The translations under genes were made by a program, and so were the position numbers. Below the pieces are notes generated by a model. That model searched no databases. It saw only the letters and a program-made list of their open reading frames with translations, and was not told the origin of the DNA. A stretch of 34,599 nt of DNA from Clostridia bacterium (lineage in GTDB: Bacteria; Bacillota; Clostridia; Oscillospirales; Acutalibacteraceae), in the NCBI GenBank assembly GCA_017625435.1, contig JAGAKX010000027.1, forward strand, positions 1-34,599. The letters run 5' to 3'. Positions 7,644 through 16,372 of the stretch are shown here, in pieces (position 1 is the stretch's first letter; each line of letters starts with the position of its first letter).

Positions 7644-8510
7644 ATGGACACACAGAAACAGACGGTACAGTGGTTTCCGGGGCACATGGCAAAAACCCGC
7701 CGTAAAATAAAAGAGAGCCTTTCTCTTGTTGACGGTGTTGTTGAATTAAGAGATGCAAGAATTCCCTTTTCAAGCGTAAACCCCGAGCTTAATGACCTTA
7801 TTGAAGGCAAGCCCAAAATAATACTTCTCAATAAATGCGACCTTGCAGACGAAAAAACAACCGCCGAATGGATCGCATTTTATAAAAAACAGAGTATAGC
7901 CGCCATTCCCGTTGACTGCAAAAGCGGTAAGGGGCTGAATGTTTTCAAGCAGACCGTTCACGAGGTGCTTTCCGATACCATAAAGAGAAATAACGAAAAA
8001 GGTATGGCAGGAAGAGCCTTGCGTCTTATGGTTGTGGGTATTCCCAATACGGGAAAATCCTCATTCATCAACCGTTTCTGCAAGGGCGGTAAAGCTAAGG
8101 TTGAAGACAGAGCAGGCGTTACAAGACATAATCAATGGTATGTTATAGGCGACCATATTGAGCTTCTCGATACTCCCGGTGTATTATGGCCGAAATTTGA
8201 AGACCCCGATGTTGGTTATAAGCTCGCCTTTACGGGAGGAATCAAGGATGATATTCTTGATATTGAAGAGCTTGCCGTGAAGCTTCTTGAGATTCTTCGT
8301 GACGATTACCCCGAGAGACTCACGGAACGCTACAAGGTAACGGACTTCAGCGAATTTACCGGATATGAGCTTTTGGAGGAAATCGGCAGAAAAAGAGGTA
8401 TGCTGATATCAAAGGGTGAGGTAAATACCCTTCGCGCCGCCACTACCCTTTTTGATGAGCTGAGAGCCGGAAAGCTCGGAAAAATTACATTTGAAAGGCC
8501 AACGGTATGA
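7644..8510 (+). CDS. rbgA: Ribosome biogenesis GTPase A (circularly permuted GTPase)
   Basis: 288 residues. Binds late 50S assembly intermediates and couples GTP hydrolysis to 50S maturation. The start ATG 7644 gives the typical N-terminus MDTQKQTVQWFPGHMAKTRR. GTPase motifs come in permuted order: G4 LLNKCDLAD, then G1 GIPNTGKSSFINR, a G2-region Thr in AGVTRHNQW, and G3 LLDTPGVLWPKF. The C-terminal ~100 residues are the RNA-binding helical domain. It starts one base after the lepB stop and ends overlapping rnhB. L19 and RbgA in one block link ribosomal protein supply with subunit assembly. Confidence 0.97.
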   Translation: MDTQKQTVQWFPGHMAKTRRKIKESLSLVDGVVELRDARIPFSSVNPELNDLIEGKPKIILLNKCDLADEKTTAEWIAFYKKQSIAAIPVDCKSGKGLNVFKQTVHEVLSDTIKRNNEKGMAGRALRLMVVGIPNTGKSSFINRFCKGGKAKVEDRAGVTRHNQWYVIGDHIELLDTPGVLWPKFEDPDVGYKLAFTGGIKDDILDIEELAVKLLEILRDDYPERLTERYKVTDFSEFTGYELLEEIGRKRGMLISKGEVNTLRAATTLFDELRAGKLGKITFERPTV

Positions 8511-9106
8511 CCTACGAATACGAAAATCTTCTTAAAGAAAAGGGATATAAGGCAGTCTGCGGAATTGACGAAGCAGGCAGAGGACCTCTTGCAGGTCCCG
8601 TTTTTGCCGCTGCTGTAATTCTTCCCGATGACCTCGGGGATCTGGGAATAAATGACTCAAAAAAGCTTTCCGAAAAAAAGAGAGATGCCCTTTTTGACAT
8701 AATAAAAGAAAAAGCAATTGCCTGGTCCGTGGCAAGTGCCGGTGAACAGGAAATTGACGAAATAAACATACTTAATGCTACCTTTCTTGCAATGAAAAGA
8801 GCTGTTGAGGGGCTCCCGGTAAAGCCCGACATAGCTTTGGTTGACGGCAACAGAAAGCCCGGTACGGGAATTGAGGAAATGACCCTTGTAAAGGGAGATT
8901 CAAAATCAATTTCAATTGCCGCCGCTTCCATACTTGCTAAGGTGAGCAGGGACAGATATCTTCTGGAATTAGACGAAAAATATCCCGAATATCAGTTTAA
9001 GAAGCACAAGGGCTACCCTACCGCCCTTCACTATGAAATGATTAAGGAGCACGGCATTTCTCCCGTGCACAGACTTTCATTTCTTAAAAATCTCGGAGAA
9101 AAGTAA
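8507..9106 (+). CDS. rnhB: Ribonuclease HII
   Basis: 199 residues. Cleaves RNA in RNA-DNA hybrids and removes misincorporated ribonucleotides. The metal-binding DE pair is in VCGIDEAGRGPLAGPV, further acidic residues are in DIALVDGNRKP and AKVSRDRYLLELDEKYP, and the conserved KHKGYPT block follows. ATG overlaps the rbgA stop by 4 bases (ATGA), and the stop overlaps the next start, showing tight translational coupling. Confidence 0.97.
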   Translation: MTYEYENLLKEKGYKAVCGIDEAGRGPLAGPVFAAAVILPDDLGDLGINDSKKLSEKKRDALFDIIKEKAIAWSVASAGEQEIDEINILNATFLAMKRAVEGLPVKPDIALVDGNRKPGTGIEEMTLVKGDSKSISIAAASILAKVSRDRYLLELDEKYPEYQFKKHKGYPTALHYEMIKEHGISPVHRLSFLKNLGEK

Positions 9107-9471
9107 TGGCTTTACCCGAACATCTCAAGGTCGGTCTCAGAGGTGAGCAGTTAGCCTGCCGATTCCTGAGAAGAAATAAGTATGAAATAATTGCAACAAA
9201 CTACGCAACAAAGCTCGGTGAAACGGACATTGTTGCCCGCTCTCCCGACGGAGCAATGTGCTTTGTTGAGGTAAAAACCCGTTCTCCGGGGCAAATGCTT
9301 TCCCCTTCGGAGGCTGTTGATTACAGAAAAAGTGAAAATCTTAAAACCAATGCGGCGGCATTTCTCAGAATGACAAAAAGTGAAGGCTCACCTGTCCGGT
9401 TTGACATTATCGAGGTAATTCTTTATGACCTTTACACCGCCGACATAAACCACATAAAAAATGCATTTTAA
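9106..9471 (+). CDS. YraN family (UPF0102) nuclease-fold protein
   Basis: 121 residues, full length. The small family resembles endonuclease/Holliday-junction-resolvase folds: G..GE.LA..FL...GY.I...N, then GETDIVARSPDGAMCFVEVKTRS with the D...E.K metal-binding pattern. Biochemical role is not settled. The ATG overlaps the rnhB stop (TAATG). Usual neighbour of rnhB in Firmicutes; last gene of the block. Confidence 0.95.
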   Translation: MALPEHLKVGLRGEQLACRFLRRNKYEIIATNYATKLGETDIVARSPDGAMCFVEVKTRSPGQMLSPSEAVDYRKSENLKTNAAAFLRMTKSEGSPVRFDIIEVILYDLYTADINHIKNAF

Positions 9472-9486
9472 TATGCTAAAAAATCA

Positions 9487-9522
9487 GCCTTATACCCGTA
9501 AAAAGGTATAAGGCGAATTTTT
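9487..9522. terminator. Bidirectional terminator after yraN and after the anti-sigma-like gene
   Basis: 10-bp stem GCCTTATACC/GGTATAAGGC (9487-9496, 9505-9514), 8-nt loop, T run to the right and A run to the left. Its right edge abuts the stop of the convergent gene. Confidence 0.88.
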
Positions 9523-10469
9523 TACAGTAAGCTTCTTATAATATCAACAAAGCCCTCTTCACTAAGGTCTGTTCCCTGCTGAATTATTCTGAAATACACA
9601 CCGTTTTTTTGGAAATACGCGCTGAAAATCATTTCGCCTTCTGCTTCATATCCCTTTAATAACAGCACGGAAATGCCCTCAATTTCAGAAGCATAATCCA
9701 TATTTTCTTCTTCTGTCTGATGTAAGGTCAGCTTGTGATTTGAAACCTTCAGATTAAGCGTACTGCCGTCAGGCAGGGTAAAGCTGAACGAATTTTCAGC
9801 CCACGTATTTTTCCCGTCGGAAAGCACAAGGTGCGTGTCATTAATTATGGACTGATATTCAGGAAAGAATTCACCGATAACCGACGGAATAATAACTGTT
9901 CCGTAAAGGCGAAGCAGCTCCTTCCAGGTAACTCTCTTGTGCTCGGGATAATCATCCGGCAAGCCGTCCGTTCCAGCAAAAAGAAGACTTCCGTAAGGCA
10001 CCTCAACAAAATACGGTTCGTTTGTCCCCGAAGGGATATCCGTTACGGTAGTTTCCTCTGAAGGTTCGGTTGTGCCCGGCTCCGTAGTGCTTTCGGTTAC
10101 GGGAGGCTCTGTAGTTTCAATATCCGTTGCCGCCTCAGAGGAAGAGGCTTCCTCCGTTAGGGACGGTTCTTCCGTTAGGGACGGCTCTTCAATATGAAGC
10201 TCCGAGGTGCCGTCTTCGGTGAAATCCGTGCTTTCGGTTTCGCTGTTTTCCGAAACAGAGTGCTCTTCACCCACAAAGCCCGTAAGCAGTCCTTGGGGTA
10301 CAATTCTGCTTATAAGCACCGCACAGACAGTAAAAAGAAAAACTGCGGCAAGGGTTATAATATACTTAACAAAACGGGGCTTTTTTGTAACAACGGAAGG
10401 AGCCGTACATTCATCAATAATACTGTCATCTATATTCCCGAGCAGTTCGAGAAAATCTTCATTCTTCAT
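9522..10469 (-). CDS. Single-pass membrane protein, probable anti-sigma factor
   Basis: 315 residues. N-terminal ~33 residues are cytoplasmic and could bind sigma; one membrane segment follows (about residues 35-56, YIITLAAVFLFTVCAVLI). Then comes a long Glu/Ser/Thr/Pro linker (SLTEEPSLTEEASSSEA... TTEPPVTEST...), typical of an extended extracellular stalk. The C-terminal ~120 residues form a globular domain whose end (EGEMIFSAYFQKNGVYFRI) resembles DUF4367-type sensor domains. Its start overlaps the sigma-factor stop by 4 bases, the usual arrangement of sigma/anti-sigma pairs. No RsiW-type zinc motif is seen, so the anti-sigma role rests on position and topology. Confidence 0.72.
   Translation of the reverse strand: MKNEDFLELLGNIDDSIIDECTAPSVVTKKPRFVKYIITLAAVFLFTVCAVLISRIVPQGLLTGFVGEEHSVSENSETESTDFTEDGTSELHIEEPSLTEEPSLTEEASSSEAATDIETTEPPVTESTTEPGTTEPSEETTVTDIPSGTNEPYFVEVPYGSLLFAGTDGLPDDYPEHKRVTWKELLRLYGTVIIPSVIGEFFPEYQSIINDTHLVLSDGKNTWAENSFSFTLPDGSTLNLKVSNHKLTLHQTEEENMDYASEIEGISVLLLKGYEAEGEMIFSAYFQKNGVYFRIIQQGTDLSEEGFVDIIRSLL
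10153..10188. repeat. Two-copy 18-bp tandem repeat in the anti-sigma linker
   Basis: TCCGTTAGGGACGGTTCT at 10153-10170 is followed directly by a copy differing at one base (10171-10188). It adds six codons (SLTEEP-type) to the acidic linker, so linker length may vary between strains. Confidence 0.85.
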
Positions 10470-11023
10470 ACCTCGAATCCCTCCTTCCGGAGATACTCTC
10501 TGAGTTTTTTTCTTGTTCTGCTTAGTATTGAACGGACGGAGCTTTCCTTTTCCCCGGAAAGCTCGGCTATCCTTTTCATTGAATCAAAAAACCAGTATCT
10601 TCGCATAAAAATAAGCCGTTCAGATGAAGAAAGTCCGGATATAAACGAAAATACGGCAGTTTCTAGCTCCTTTGCGGAAAAGATATCTTCCGTCAGCTCG
10701 GAAGAAGAAAAGACCTCACCGATTTCTTCAAGGCTTAAAGTAAAATCACGGCTTCTTTTCTGTGCTTTGTCACGGCGCACTCTTTTAAGAGCCTGATTTC
10801 TTGTTATTTTACAAAGATATGCTTTCAGATTTTCAGGCGGTGACGAAGCAGATGAATTCCATAAAACAAGCAGAGTGTCATTCACAATCTCCTTGGCATC
10901 CTCTGAAGAGCCGAGAATACCCATGGCAAGACTGAAAAGCAGCTTACCGTATTTTTTCTCCGTTTCCGAAACGGCAGTATCATCCCGATTTTTAAGAAAC
11001 TTTATTATCTGCCCGTCATCCAT
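10466..11023 (-). CDS. ECF-type RNA polymerase sigma factor
   Basis: 185 residues, usual ECF length. Region 2 spans about residues 20-85 (YGKLLFSLAMGILGSSEDAK, VNDTLLVLW, AYLCKITRNQALKRVRR), and region 4 about 125-180 (FSFISGLSSSERLIFMRRYW, MKRIAELSGEKESSVRSILS helix-turn-helix, then RTRKKLREYL). It should direct transcription in response to a cell-surface signal held back by the overlapping membrane protein downstream. It starts 20 bases after the secreted dockerin gene ends, on the same strand, implying one transcript. Target promoters are unknown. Confidence 0.93.
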   Translation of the reverse strand: MDDGQIIKFLKNRDDTAVSETEKKYGKLLFSLAMGILGSSEDAKEIVNDTLLVLWNSSASSPPENLKAYLCKITRNQALKRVRRDKAQKRSRDFTLSLEEIGEVFSSSELTEDIFSAKELETAVFSFISGLSSSERLIFMRRYWFFDSMKRIAELSGEKESSVRSILSRTRKKLREYLRKEGFEV

Positions 11024-11043
11024 AAAAATATCTTTCTGAAAAT

Positions 11044-11691
11044 TTAATCAAGTGTAGCATATCCGGAAAGTCCCACCGAAACACGAATAATCTCTCTTGC
11101 ATCGGTTGAGGTGATTTTTCCGTCAAAATCCATATCCCCCATAAGGTAGGGGTAATCACTTTTATTTTCAAGCCCCACAGCAATACGAAGTGCAATTCTT
11201 GCATCCTCTGCTGTTACGACATTACTGCAATCAATATCACCGATGGTATTTTCCGAGTGCATCACAAACCTCTGTTCAAAGGGCAGAAACAGATTAAATC
11301 TTTTATTAAAAGCATAGAAATCATTAAAATTCATAGAAAAAGCCCACTCGGCAATGCCCCGGCTCATAAGCTCCGTACAAGCTTCTGTGGCTTCCCGCAG
11401 GGTGCTGAAGCCGATTTCTGCACACATAATATAAAAATGTGTATTACTGTCGGAATTTGTACCGTACGATGCACCGAAAACACTGATATGAGATAACTCG
11501 GGCATTCCCAATGCCGAGGGATCAAGAAAATTTTTGTGGTCAGAAAATAACTCTTCATATTCCGTGTTTTCATAAGAATCCTTTGTTTTGAAAAAAATCA
11601 GGTATGACTCTGTAGAATAAGAGGCGTATGAGGGTACGGTAAAAGAAAGAATCAAACATAACATCAGTAAAATTATAAGTATTTTTTTCAT
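11044..11691 (-). CDS. Secreted protein with C-terminal dockerin-like repeats
   Basis: Start ATG 11691 is chosen over TTG 11700 because AAAGGAG ends 9 bases upstream of it; 215 residues. Signal peptide MKKILIILLMLCLILSF..., cleaved near SYA-S. The middle ~115 residues (YLIFFKTKDSYEN... FSTLREATEAC...) match no family I know. The C-terminus has two EF-hand-like dockerin units: GDIDCSNVVTAEDARIALRI and GDMDFDGKITSTDAREIIRV, each ending in a VGL helix. The first unit has Cys at a usual Asp position. Dockerins bind cohesins on scaffold proteins. It leads the transcript that also encodes the ECF sigma factor, so it might act in the signalling; that is inference. Confidence 0.83.
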   Translation of the reverse strand: MKKILIILLMLCLILSFTVPSYASYSTESYLIFFKTKDSYENTEYEELFSDHKNFLDPSALGMPELSHISVFGASYGTNSDSNTHFYIMCAEIGFSTLREATEACTELMSRGIAEWAFSMNFNDFYAFNKRFNLFLPFEQRFVMHSENTIGDIDCSNVVTAEDARIALRIAVGLENKSDYPYLMGDMDFDGKITSTDAREIIRVSVGLSGYATLD

Positions 11692-11741
11692 TTCTTTCAA
11701 CTCCTTTCATAAACTAAGTACCCAAAAAAGAAAAAATGCTG

Positions 11742-11772
11742 CAAAAAAATCCCGGAAATTTTCATTTCCGGG
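11742..11772 (-). terminator. Terminator of topB
   Basis: On the minus strand CCCGGAAAT/ATTTCCGGG (11764-11772 with 11751-11759), 4-nt loop, followed by a T run (11743-11750). It lies just past the topB stop. Confidence 0.9.
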
Positions 11773-11780
11773 AAAAAATA

Positions 11781-13874
11781 TTAATCTTCAAACAGAAATA
11801 CTGCTTTGTTTTCTTTCATTTCGAGTCTTGCGGAGAAGGGTTTGCCGGTTTTTGAAATAAAGCCATCTATTTTGTCGGTTTTACCGTCTGTCAGCAGCTT
11901 TTTTGCATTTGCGGGGGTAATTACTCTTTTACAGAGAATACCCGGAATTGAGAATTTACAGCCCTCTTTATAGCCTCGGCACTGATAGCCGTATTTTCCT
12001 CTTACAACGGTTTTGCCGCACAGGGGACAAGCACCGACTTCATCCCCTGCAAAGCCGAAATATTTATCGGATTCGGGGGAATTTTCGGGGGCACCGAAGA
12101 CACCCTTTATTTCATTTACAGCCTGCGAAACACTTTCATCTATTGTGATATCACCGTGATAAACCCTTTTAAGTGCCTGACCGAGCTCGCTTGTCTTGTA
12201 CTTATCCATTGAAATGCCCATATTTATCAGCTGTTCAATGAGATATTCTCCGTCGGGAAGTATTTTATAAACGTCCTTTTTAAGCTCAATATATTTACTT
12301 TTTACGGCATTATCTATAATTCCCGTACGTGTAGCCTCGGTACCGAGCTCCAGTCCTTCAAAAATAGCACGGTAATCCTCTGCATCGTCCTGCTCGGATG
12401 CCTCCGCCTTTTCTTCGCGGAAGGGATTTTTAAGATAATTATTAAGGGTTTCTATGGTGTAGTGCTTGGGAGGACTTGTCTCCTTTTCTTTGGGCTTAAA
12501 GTCAATATTTACTCTGTCGCCCTTTTCGAGATTGGGGAGAATTTTATTATTTTTGCCCGAGTCATCATACTTTGTCCAGCCGGGCTCCAGTATCATAAGA
12601 CCTTTAAGAAAATAGTCCTCACACTCACCTACGGACACGGTGATTTCCGTTTTTGATACAACACATTCCTCACTGCAGAAAACTGCAACAAAGCGTCTGA
12701 GAACTGCGGAGTAAACTGTTTTTTCCTCCTCTGAAAGCTTAGCTACATCGGGGAATTTATAAGTAGGAGTAAGAGCGGAGTGGGATTCAATCTTACTGTC
12801 ATCAAATATGGTTTTCTTGTCCTTGAATTCAACGGGATAGCCCTTGCCCTTTACAATATTTACAATCTTCTTTATCTTGTCCTTTTCAGCCGTTGCAAGA
12901 TATTCGGAGTTGGTTCTCGGGTATGTAAGAAAGCCTTCCTCGTAGAGCTTTTGCACTATGCGAAGGGAGGTATCCATAGGCATTTTATATTTTTTGCCGA
13001 GGAAATTCTGAAGCTTTGAAAGTGAATAAAGCTTTCCGGGATTAAGCTTATCCTTTTTTGTCTTTTTTGCGGTAACAATTGCTTCCTGAGCGTTTAATTT
13101 ATCGCAGGCACGTTGTGCAAGAGCCGCCTTTTCCTTGGGGAATTTATGCTTTGAAACCAGCTCTACCGTTTCACCGTTGGTTTCACAGGAGCTTACAAGT
13201 GCAAAATATTTGTCGGGGACAAAATTCCTTATTGCCATATCCCTGTCGTAAATTGCCTTAACAACAGGCACAATAACTCTGCCCACTCTCAGGAGCACTC
13301 CCGTGCGAAGTGTAGCATATCTTGTAAGATTCACACCGTAGAGCCAGTCAATATACGTGCGTGCAAAGCCCTCGTTTGCAAGAAGGTCGTATTCCTCTTC
13401 ATTTTTCATTTCAGTAAGTGCCTGAGCTACTGTTTCGGGAGTCTGGTCGGGAAGCCACAGACGGAGAAAGGGCTTTTCCTTCTCCAATGCATTCATAACA
13501 CAGAGCCTTACTATAATTTCACCCTCGCGGTCTGCGTCTCCTGCGTTTACTATTGCTTCAACATCATCACGGTTACAGAGTTTCTTAATAAGCTCAAACT
13601 GACGTACAACACCGGCATCGGGCTTTTTATCCTCCCCGTTTTTGAGTTTGAAACGAAAGGCTTCGGGAAAGCAGGGGATGTTCTCCATACTCCATCTGCC
13701 GCTTGTTGTCGCACCCGTATAGTCTTCGATATCGCAAAGGGAAAACAAATGACCGAATGCCCAGGTAACAATATACCCGAGCCCCTCGAAATATCCGTTA
13801 TTCTTTTTCATCTGCCCTATTCCTGCAACGATGTTACGTGCAAGAGAAGGCTTTTCCGCAATTATAAGTTTCAT
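11781..13874 (-). CDS. topB: DNA topoisomerase III (type IA)
   Basis: 697 residues, normal for Firmicute TopB. Relaxes and decatenates DNA through a transient 5'-phosphotyrosine link. The N-terminal TOPRIM domain shows MKLIIAEKPSLARNI and NAGDADREGEIIVR (metal-binding acidic residues). The catalytic Tyr is Y318 in GFLTYPRTNSEYL. The central cleavage/strand-passage domains continue to about residue 590. The C-terminus has one four-Cys zinc finger (CPLCGKTVVRGKYGYQC...GC) and a topo C-terminal module (GKTDKIDGFISKTGKPFSA). GGGAG precedes ATG 13874. It lies 53 bases downstream of yunB on the same strand. Confidence 0.96.
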   Translation of the reverse strand: MKLIIAEKPSLARNIVAGIGQMKKNNGYFEGLGYIVTWAFGHLFSLCDIEDYTGATTSGRWSMENIPCFPEAFRFKLKNGEDKKPDAGVVRQFELIKKLCNRDDVEAIVNAGDADREGEIIVRLCVMNALEKEKPFLRLWLPDQTPETVAQALTEMKNEEEYDLLANEGFARTYIDWLYGVNLTRYATLRTGVLLRVGRVIVPVVKAIYDRDMAIRNFVPDKYFALVSSCETNGETVELVSKHKFPKEKAALAQRACDKLNAQEAIVTAKKTKKDKLNPGKLYSLSKLQNFLGKKYKMPMDTSLRIVQKLYEEGFLTYPRTNSEYLATAEKDKIKKIVNIVKGKGYPVEFKDKKTIFDDSKIESHSALTPTYKFPDVAKLSEEEKTVYSAVLRRFVAVFCSEECVVSKTEITVSVGECEDYFLKGLMILEPGWTKYDDSGKNNKILPNLEKGDRVNIDFKPKEKETSPPKHYTIETLNNYLKNPFREEKAEASEQDDAEDYRAIFEGLELGTEATRTGIIDNAVKSKYIELKKDVYKILPDGEYLIEQLINMGISMDKYKTSELGQALKRVYHGDITIDESVSQAVNEIKGVFGAPENSPESDKYFGFAGDEVGACPLCGKTVVRGKYGYQCRGYKEGCKFSIPGILCKRVITPANAKKLLTDGKTDKIDGFISKTGKPFSARLEMKENKAVFLFED

Positions 13875-13927
13875 ATAACATCTCCCGTGGAGTATATTCT
13901 ACTACTTTCAGGGTCAAAAGTAAAGCA

Positions 13928-14581
13928 TCAGTTAATAAGATCCTGCCACAGAGAATCGTCCTTGCCTGCATATATTTCGGGAATCTGCCCTATGATTACG
14001 GTTTCCGATACGGGTATGCTCGTAAAGACCTGACTTGAAAGGGTGTTGCCCACAGAAAGCACGTAGACGTCCGTTTTTATATCAAGCATAACCTTGTGTA
14101 CGGTCTGATTGATTCCCGTATACTCAAAAGAATTTCTCACTTCAATGGAGCAGGCGCAGGATATATGCACATTCAGGGTGATTTTAGGGCCTCTTCCCGT
14201 AAGAAGAGAGCTTCCCGTAAGCGTGCCGAGAGCAATATTTATTTTGCTTTCTTCAATCTCACCTATTGCCTTTGTAATGTGAACGCTTATAAGTGATTTC
14301 AGGCGGTTCATCCCGACGCTGTTGACGGAAAGTGCAGAAATCCTGCCGTTTTCATCATATTCTTCAACGATAAGCCCCGCAAAATCGTTTTTATTATCAG
14401 AGAGCATTTCGGCAACGGTATCGTTGATTATTACGGTAGCAAGGTTCTGTGCCCGTGAAAGGGCTAAGGTGTTTACAATAGGGGTCATTCTTGTATCAGC
14501 CAGAAAGTACACGGCTATAATAAGCACCGCCATAACAAAAAGCTTTATAAGTGCCGCAGTCTTACTCTTGTTTCTTCGCAA
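13928..14581 (-). CDS. yunB: YunB-like sporulation protein
   Basis: 217 residues from TTG 14581. A GTG at 14590 is in frame but is itself part of the ribosome site; AGAGGTGAT followed by five T places TTG 14581 at the right spacing. One N-terminal membrane segment (LIKLFVMAVLIIAVYFL) anchors it. Conserved YunB-type segments are visible: INIALGTLTGSSLLTGRGP, EYTGINQTVHKVML and SIPVSETVIIGQIPEIY. YunB is a mother-cell sporulation protein needed for normal spore formation in Bacillus. Its presence implies an endospore-forming lineage. The molecular role is not known in detail. Confidence 0.9.
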   Translation of the reverse strand: MRRNKSKTAALIKLFVMAVLIIAVYFLADTRMTPIVNTLALSRAQNLATVIINDTVAEMLSDNKNDFAGLIVEEYDENGRISALSVNSVGMNRLKSLISVHITKAIGEIEESKINIALGTLTGSSLLTGRGPKITLNVHISCACSIEVRNSFEYTGINQTVHKVMLDIKTDVYVLSVGNTLSSQVFTSIPVSETVIIGQIPEIYAGKDDSLWQDLIN

Positions 14582-14623
14582 AAAAATCACCTCTTTTCAG
14601 TATATGACGAAACTAATTTAAGG

Positions 14624-14652
14624 TTGATTTTTATTTGCTGTCCGTGTAATAT
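14624..14652 (+). promoter_or_regulatory. Putative promoter of the GH27-GH95 operon
   Basis: TTGATT (14624-14629), 17 bases, TAATAT (14647-14652), 30 bases upstream of the GH27 ATG. It lies in the short divergent space next to yunB. No obvious catabolite or regulator operator is visible. Confidence 0.5.
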
Positions 14653-14681
14653 ATAAATAAGCTTATAAAGGAGGCTTAATT

Positions 14682-16367
14682 ATGAGTAAGTCCTTAAAAA
14701 CCGTACTTAAAGAAAAAAATCTCTGTCCCGTGTGCCACATAAAAAAGGCAATGGCTTCGACTAAAATTCACGTGGACGGCGCCGACCGCTTCAATAACGG
14801 CACGGCACTCACTCCCCCTATGGGATGGGCAAGCTGGAATGCCTTCCGAAATAACATAAATGAGGATATCATAAAGGAAATGGCTGCAGCTATGAAAGCA
14901 GCACACCTTGATGAATTAGGCTATATTTACGTAAACGTTGACGACTGCTGGATGTCATCCGTAAGAGACGAAAACGGCAGACTTCAGGGAGACCTGGGCA
15001 CCTTCCCCTCAGGCATAAAGGCTCTTGTTGAAGCCGTTAATTCCTACGGACTTAAAATGGGAATTTATACTTCAAACGGCACTTTTACCTGCGAGGACCT
15101 GCCTTCAAGCCTTTATCACGAAAGAACGGATGCCGAGACCTTTGCAGAATGGGGTGTGGAATACTTCAAGTATGACTTCTGCCACAATGAGCCCATTCCG
15201 ACCGGGGCACCCGAAATTGAAAAGGTGCTTATTTCACGTAAGGGCGAAAAGGAATTTATCACGCTTCTTGCAGAGGATGCAGAGCTTCGCGGCGATGCAA
15301 TGCTTCTGCACGATGAAAAGATTATGCATTCAAAGTACATTGCCGGACTTTCAAACGGTGCCGGCTGTGCAATTTTCTATGACATTGACTCTCCCGAGGA
15401 CGGCGAATTCATCCTCACTCTCGGCATACGCAAGGCAGTTAAGAAGGATCAGTACTGCGAGATTATCGTAAACGGCAAAGAAACCTATTCCCTGAGAATT
15501 CCCGGTGCGAAGGGATTACCCCGTGCCGGCAGAAATCAGACAACGGTTTTCCTTAAAAAAGGAAAAAATACACTTCTTATTCATAATCCCATAGCTTCCC
15601 GTATGGATTCAGCCGCAAGACAGTATCAGAATATGGGCAAGGAGCTTATGCGTGCTACAAAGAAGGTCTCGCAGGAAACAGGCAAGCCCGAAAAGCCCAT
15701 CTGCTTCTCCATCTGTGAATGGGGCTGGAACAGACCCTGGAAGTGGGGACACACAGCAGGCAACTTATGGAGAACAACTCCCGACATTATTCCTAAATGG
15801 CATTCGATTATAGGCATATATGAAGCAACTGTGCGCCTTTATGACTATGCAGGTCCCGGCAACTGGAATGACCCCGATATGCTTGAGGTGGGAAACGGTG
15901 ACCTGACTGACAATGAAAACATCGCTCATTTCTCACTTTGGTGTATGCTTGCCGCTCCCCTTATTCTCGGCAACGACATAAGAAAATTCTTGAAGGAAGA
16001 CGGCACGGTAGATTTTAATAACAAGGTGCTGAAAATCATATCCAACAAAAAGGCTATTGCAATAAATCAGGATAAACTGGGTATTCAATGCAGACGTGTA
16101 AAGACAAACGGTCTTACGGATGTCCTTGTAAAGCCTCTCGAAAACAGGGAAATTGCAGTCTGTCTTCTTAACAAAACAAATTCACCCAAGGATATTTCAT
16201 TTAATATCAAAGACCTTACAAGGCTTAATTTTGTAAATCTTCCCGAATCAGACCGCTATGCAGTATGCGATATATGGGACAACACAACATTTGTAGCAGG
16301 AAATGAAATTTCGCAGCAGGTAGGCGGTCATTCCGTCAAGCTTTATAAAATTCAGTCAATGGAGTAA
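14682..16367 (+). CDS. GH27-family alpha-galactosidase-like enzyme with an inserted carbohydrate-binding-like domain
   Basis: 561 residues, longer than the usual ~400. The barrel starts at TPPMGWASWNAF (residue ~44), with VDDCWMS and then YFKYDFCHNE holding the expected nucleophile D165. Between about residues 175 and 310 an extra domain interrupts the barrel: HSKYIAGLSNGAGCAIFYDI, then IIVNGKETYSLRIPG and TVFLKKGKNTLLIHNP, a beta-sandwich pattern like CBM6/CBM35. The barrel then resumes with CFSICEWGWNRPWKWG, NLWRTTPDI (acid/base candidate D368) and GNWNDPDML. A small C-terminal beta domain ends it. There is no signal peptide, so it acts on imported oligosaccharides. AAAGGAGG precedes the ATG. 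Exact linkage (alpha-galactoside or beta-arabinopyranoside) is undetermined. Confidence 0.9.
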   Translation: MSKSLKTVLKEKNLCPVCHIKKAMASTKIHVDGADRFNNGTALTPPMGWASWNAFRNNINEDIIKEMAAAMKAAHLDELGYIYVNVDDCWMSSVRDENGRLQGDLGTFPSGIKALVEAVNSYGLKMGIYTSNGTFTCEDLPSSLYHERTDAETFAEWGVEYFKYDFCHNEPIPTGAPEIEKVLISRKGEKEFITLLAEDAELRGDAMLLHDEKIMHSKYIAGLSNGAGCAIFYDIDSPEDGEFILTLGIRKAVKKDQYCEIIVNGKETYSLRIPGAKGLPRAGRNQTTVFLKKGKNTLLIHNPIASRMDSAARQYQNMGKELMRATKKVSQETGKPEKPICFSICEWGWNRPWKWGHTAGNLWRTTPDIIPKWHSIIGIYEATVRLYDYAGPGNWNDPDMLEVGNGDLTDNENIAHFSLWCMLAAPLILGNDIRKFLKEDGTVDFNNKVLKIISNKKAIAINQDKLGIQCRRVKTNGLTDVLVKPLENREIAVCLLNKTNSPKDISFNIKDLTRLNFVNLPESDRYAVCDIWDNTTFVAGNEISQQVGGHSVKLYKIQSME

Positions 16368-16372
16368 AACTT

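Noticed and set aside
14591..14623. Sporulation sigma promoter (CATATACT) for yunB
   Set aside because: The -10 resembles a sigma-E/K element but no matching -35 is found at the right distance.
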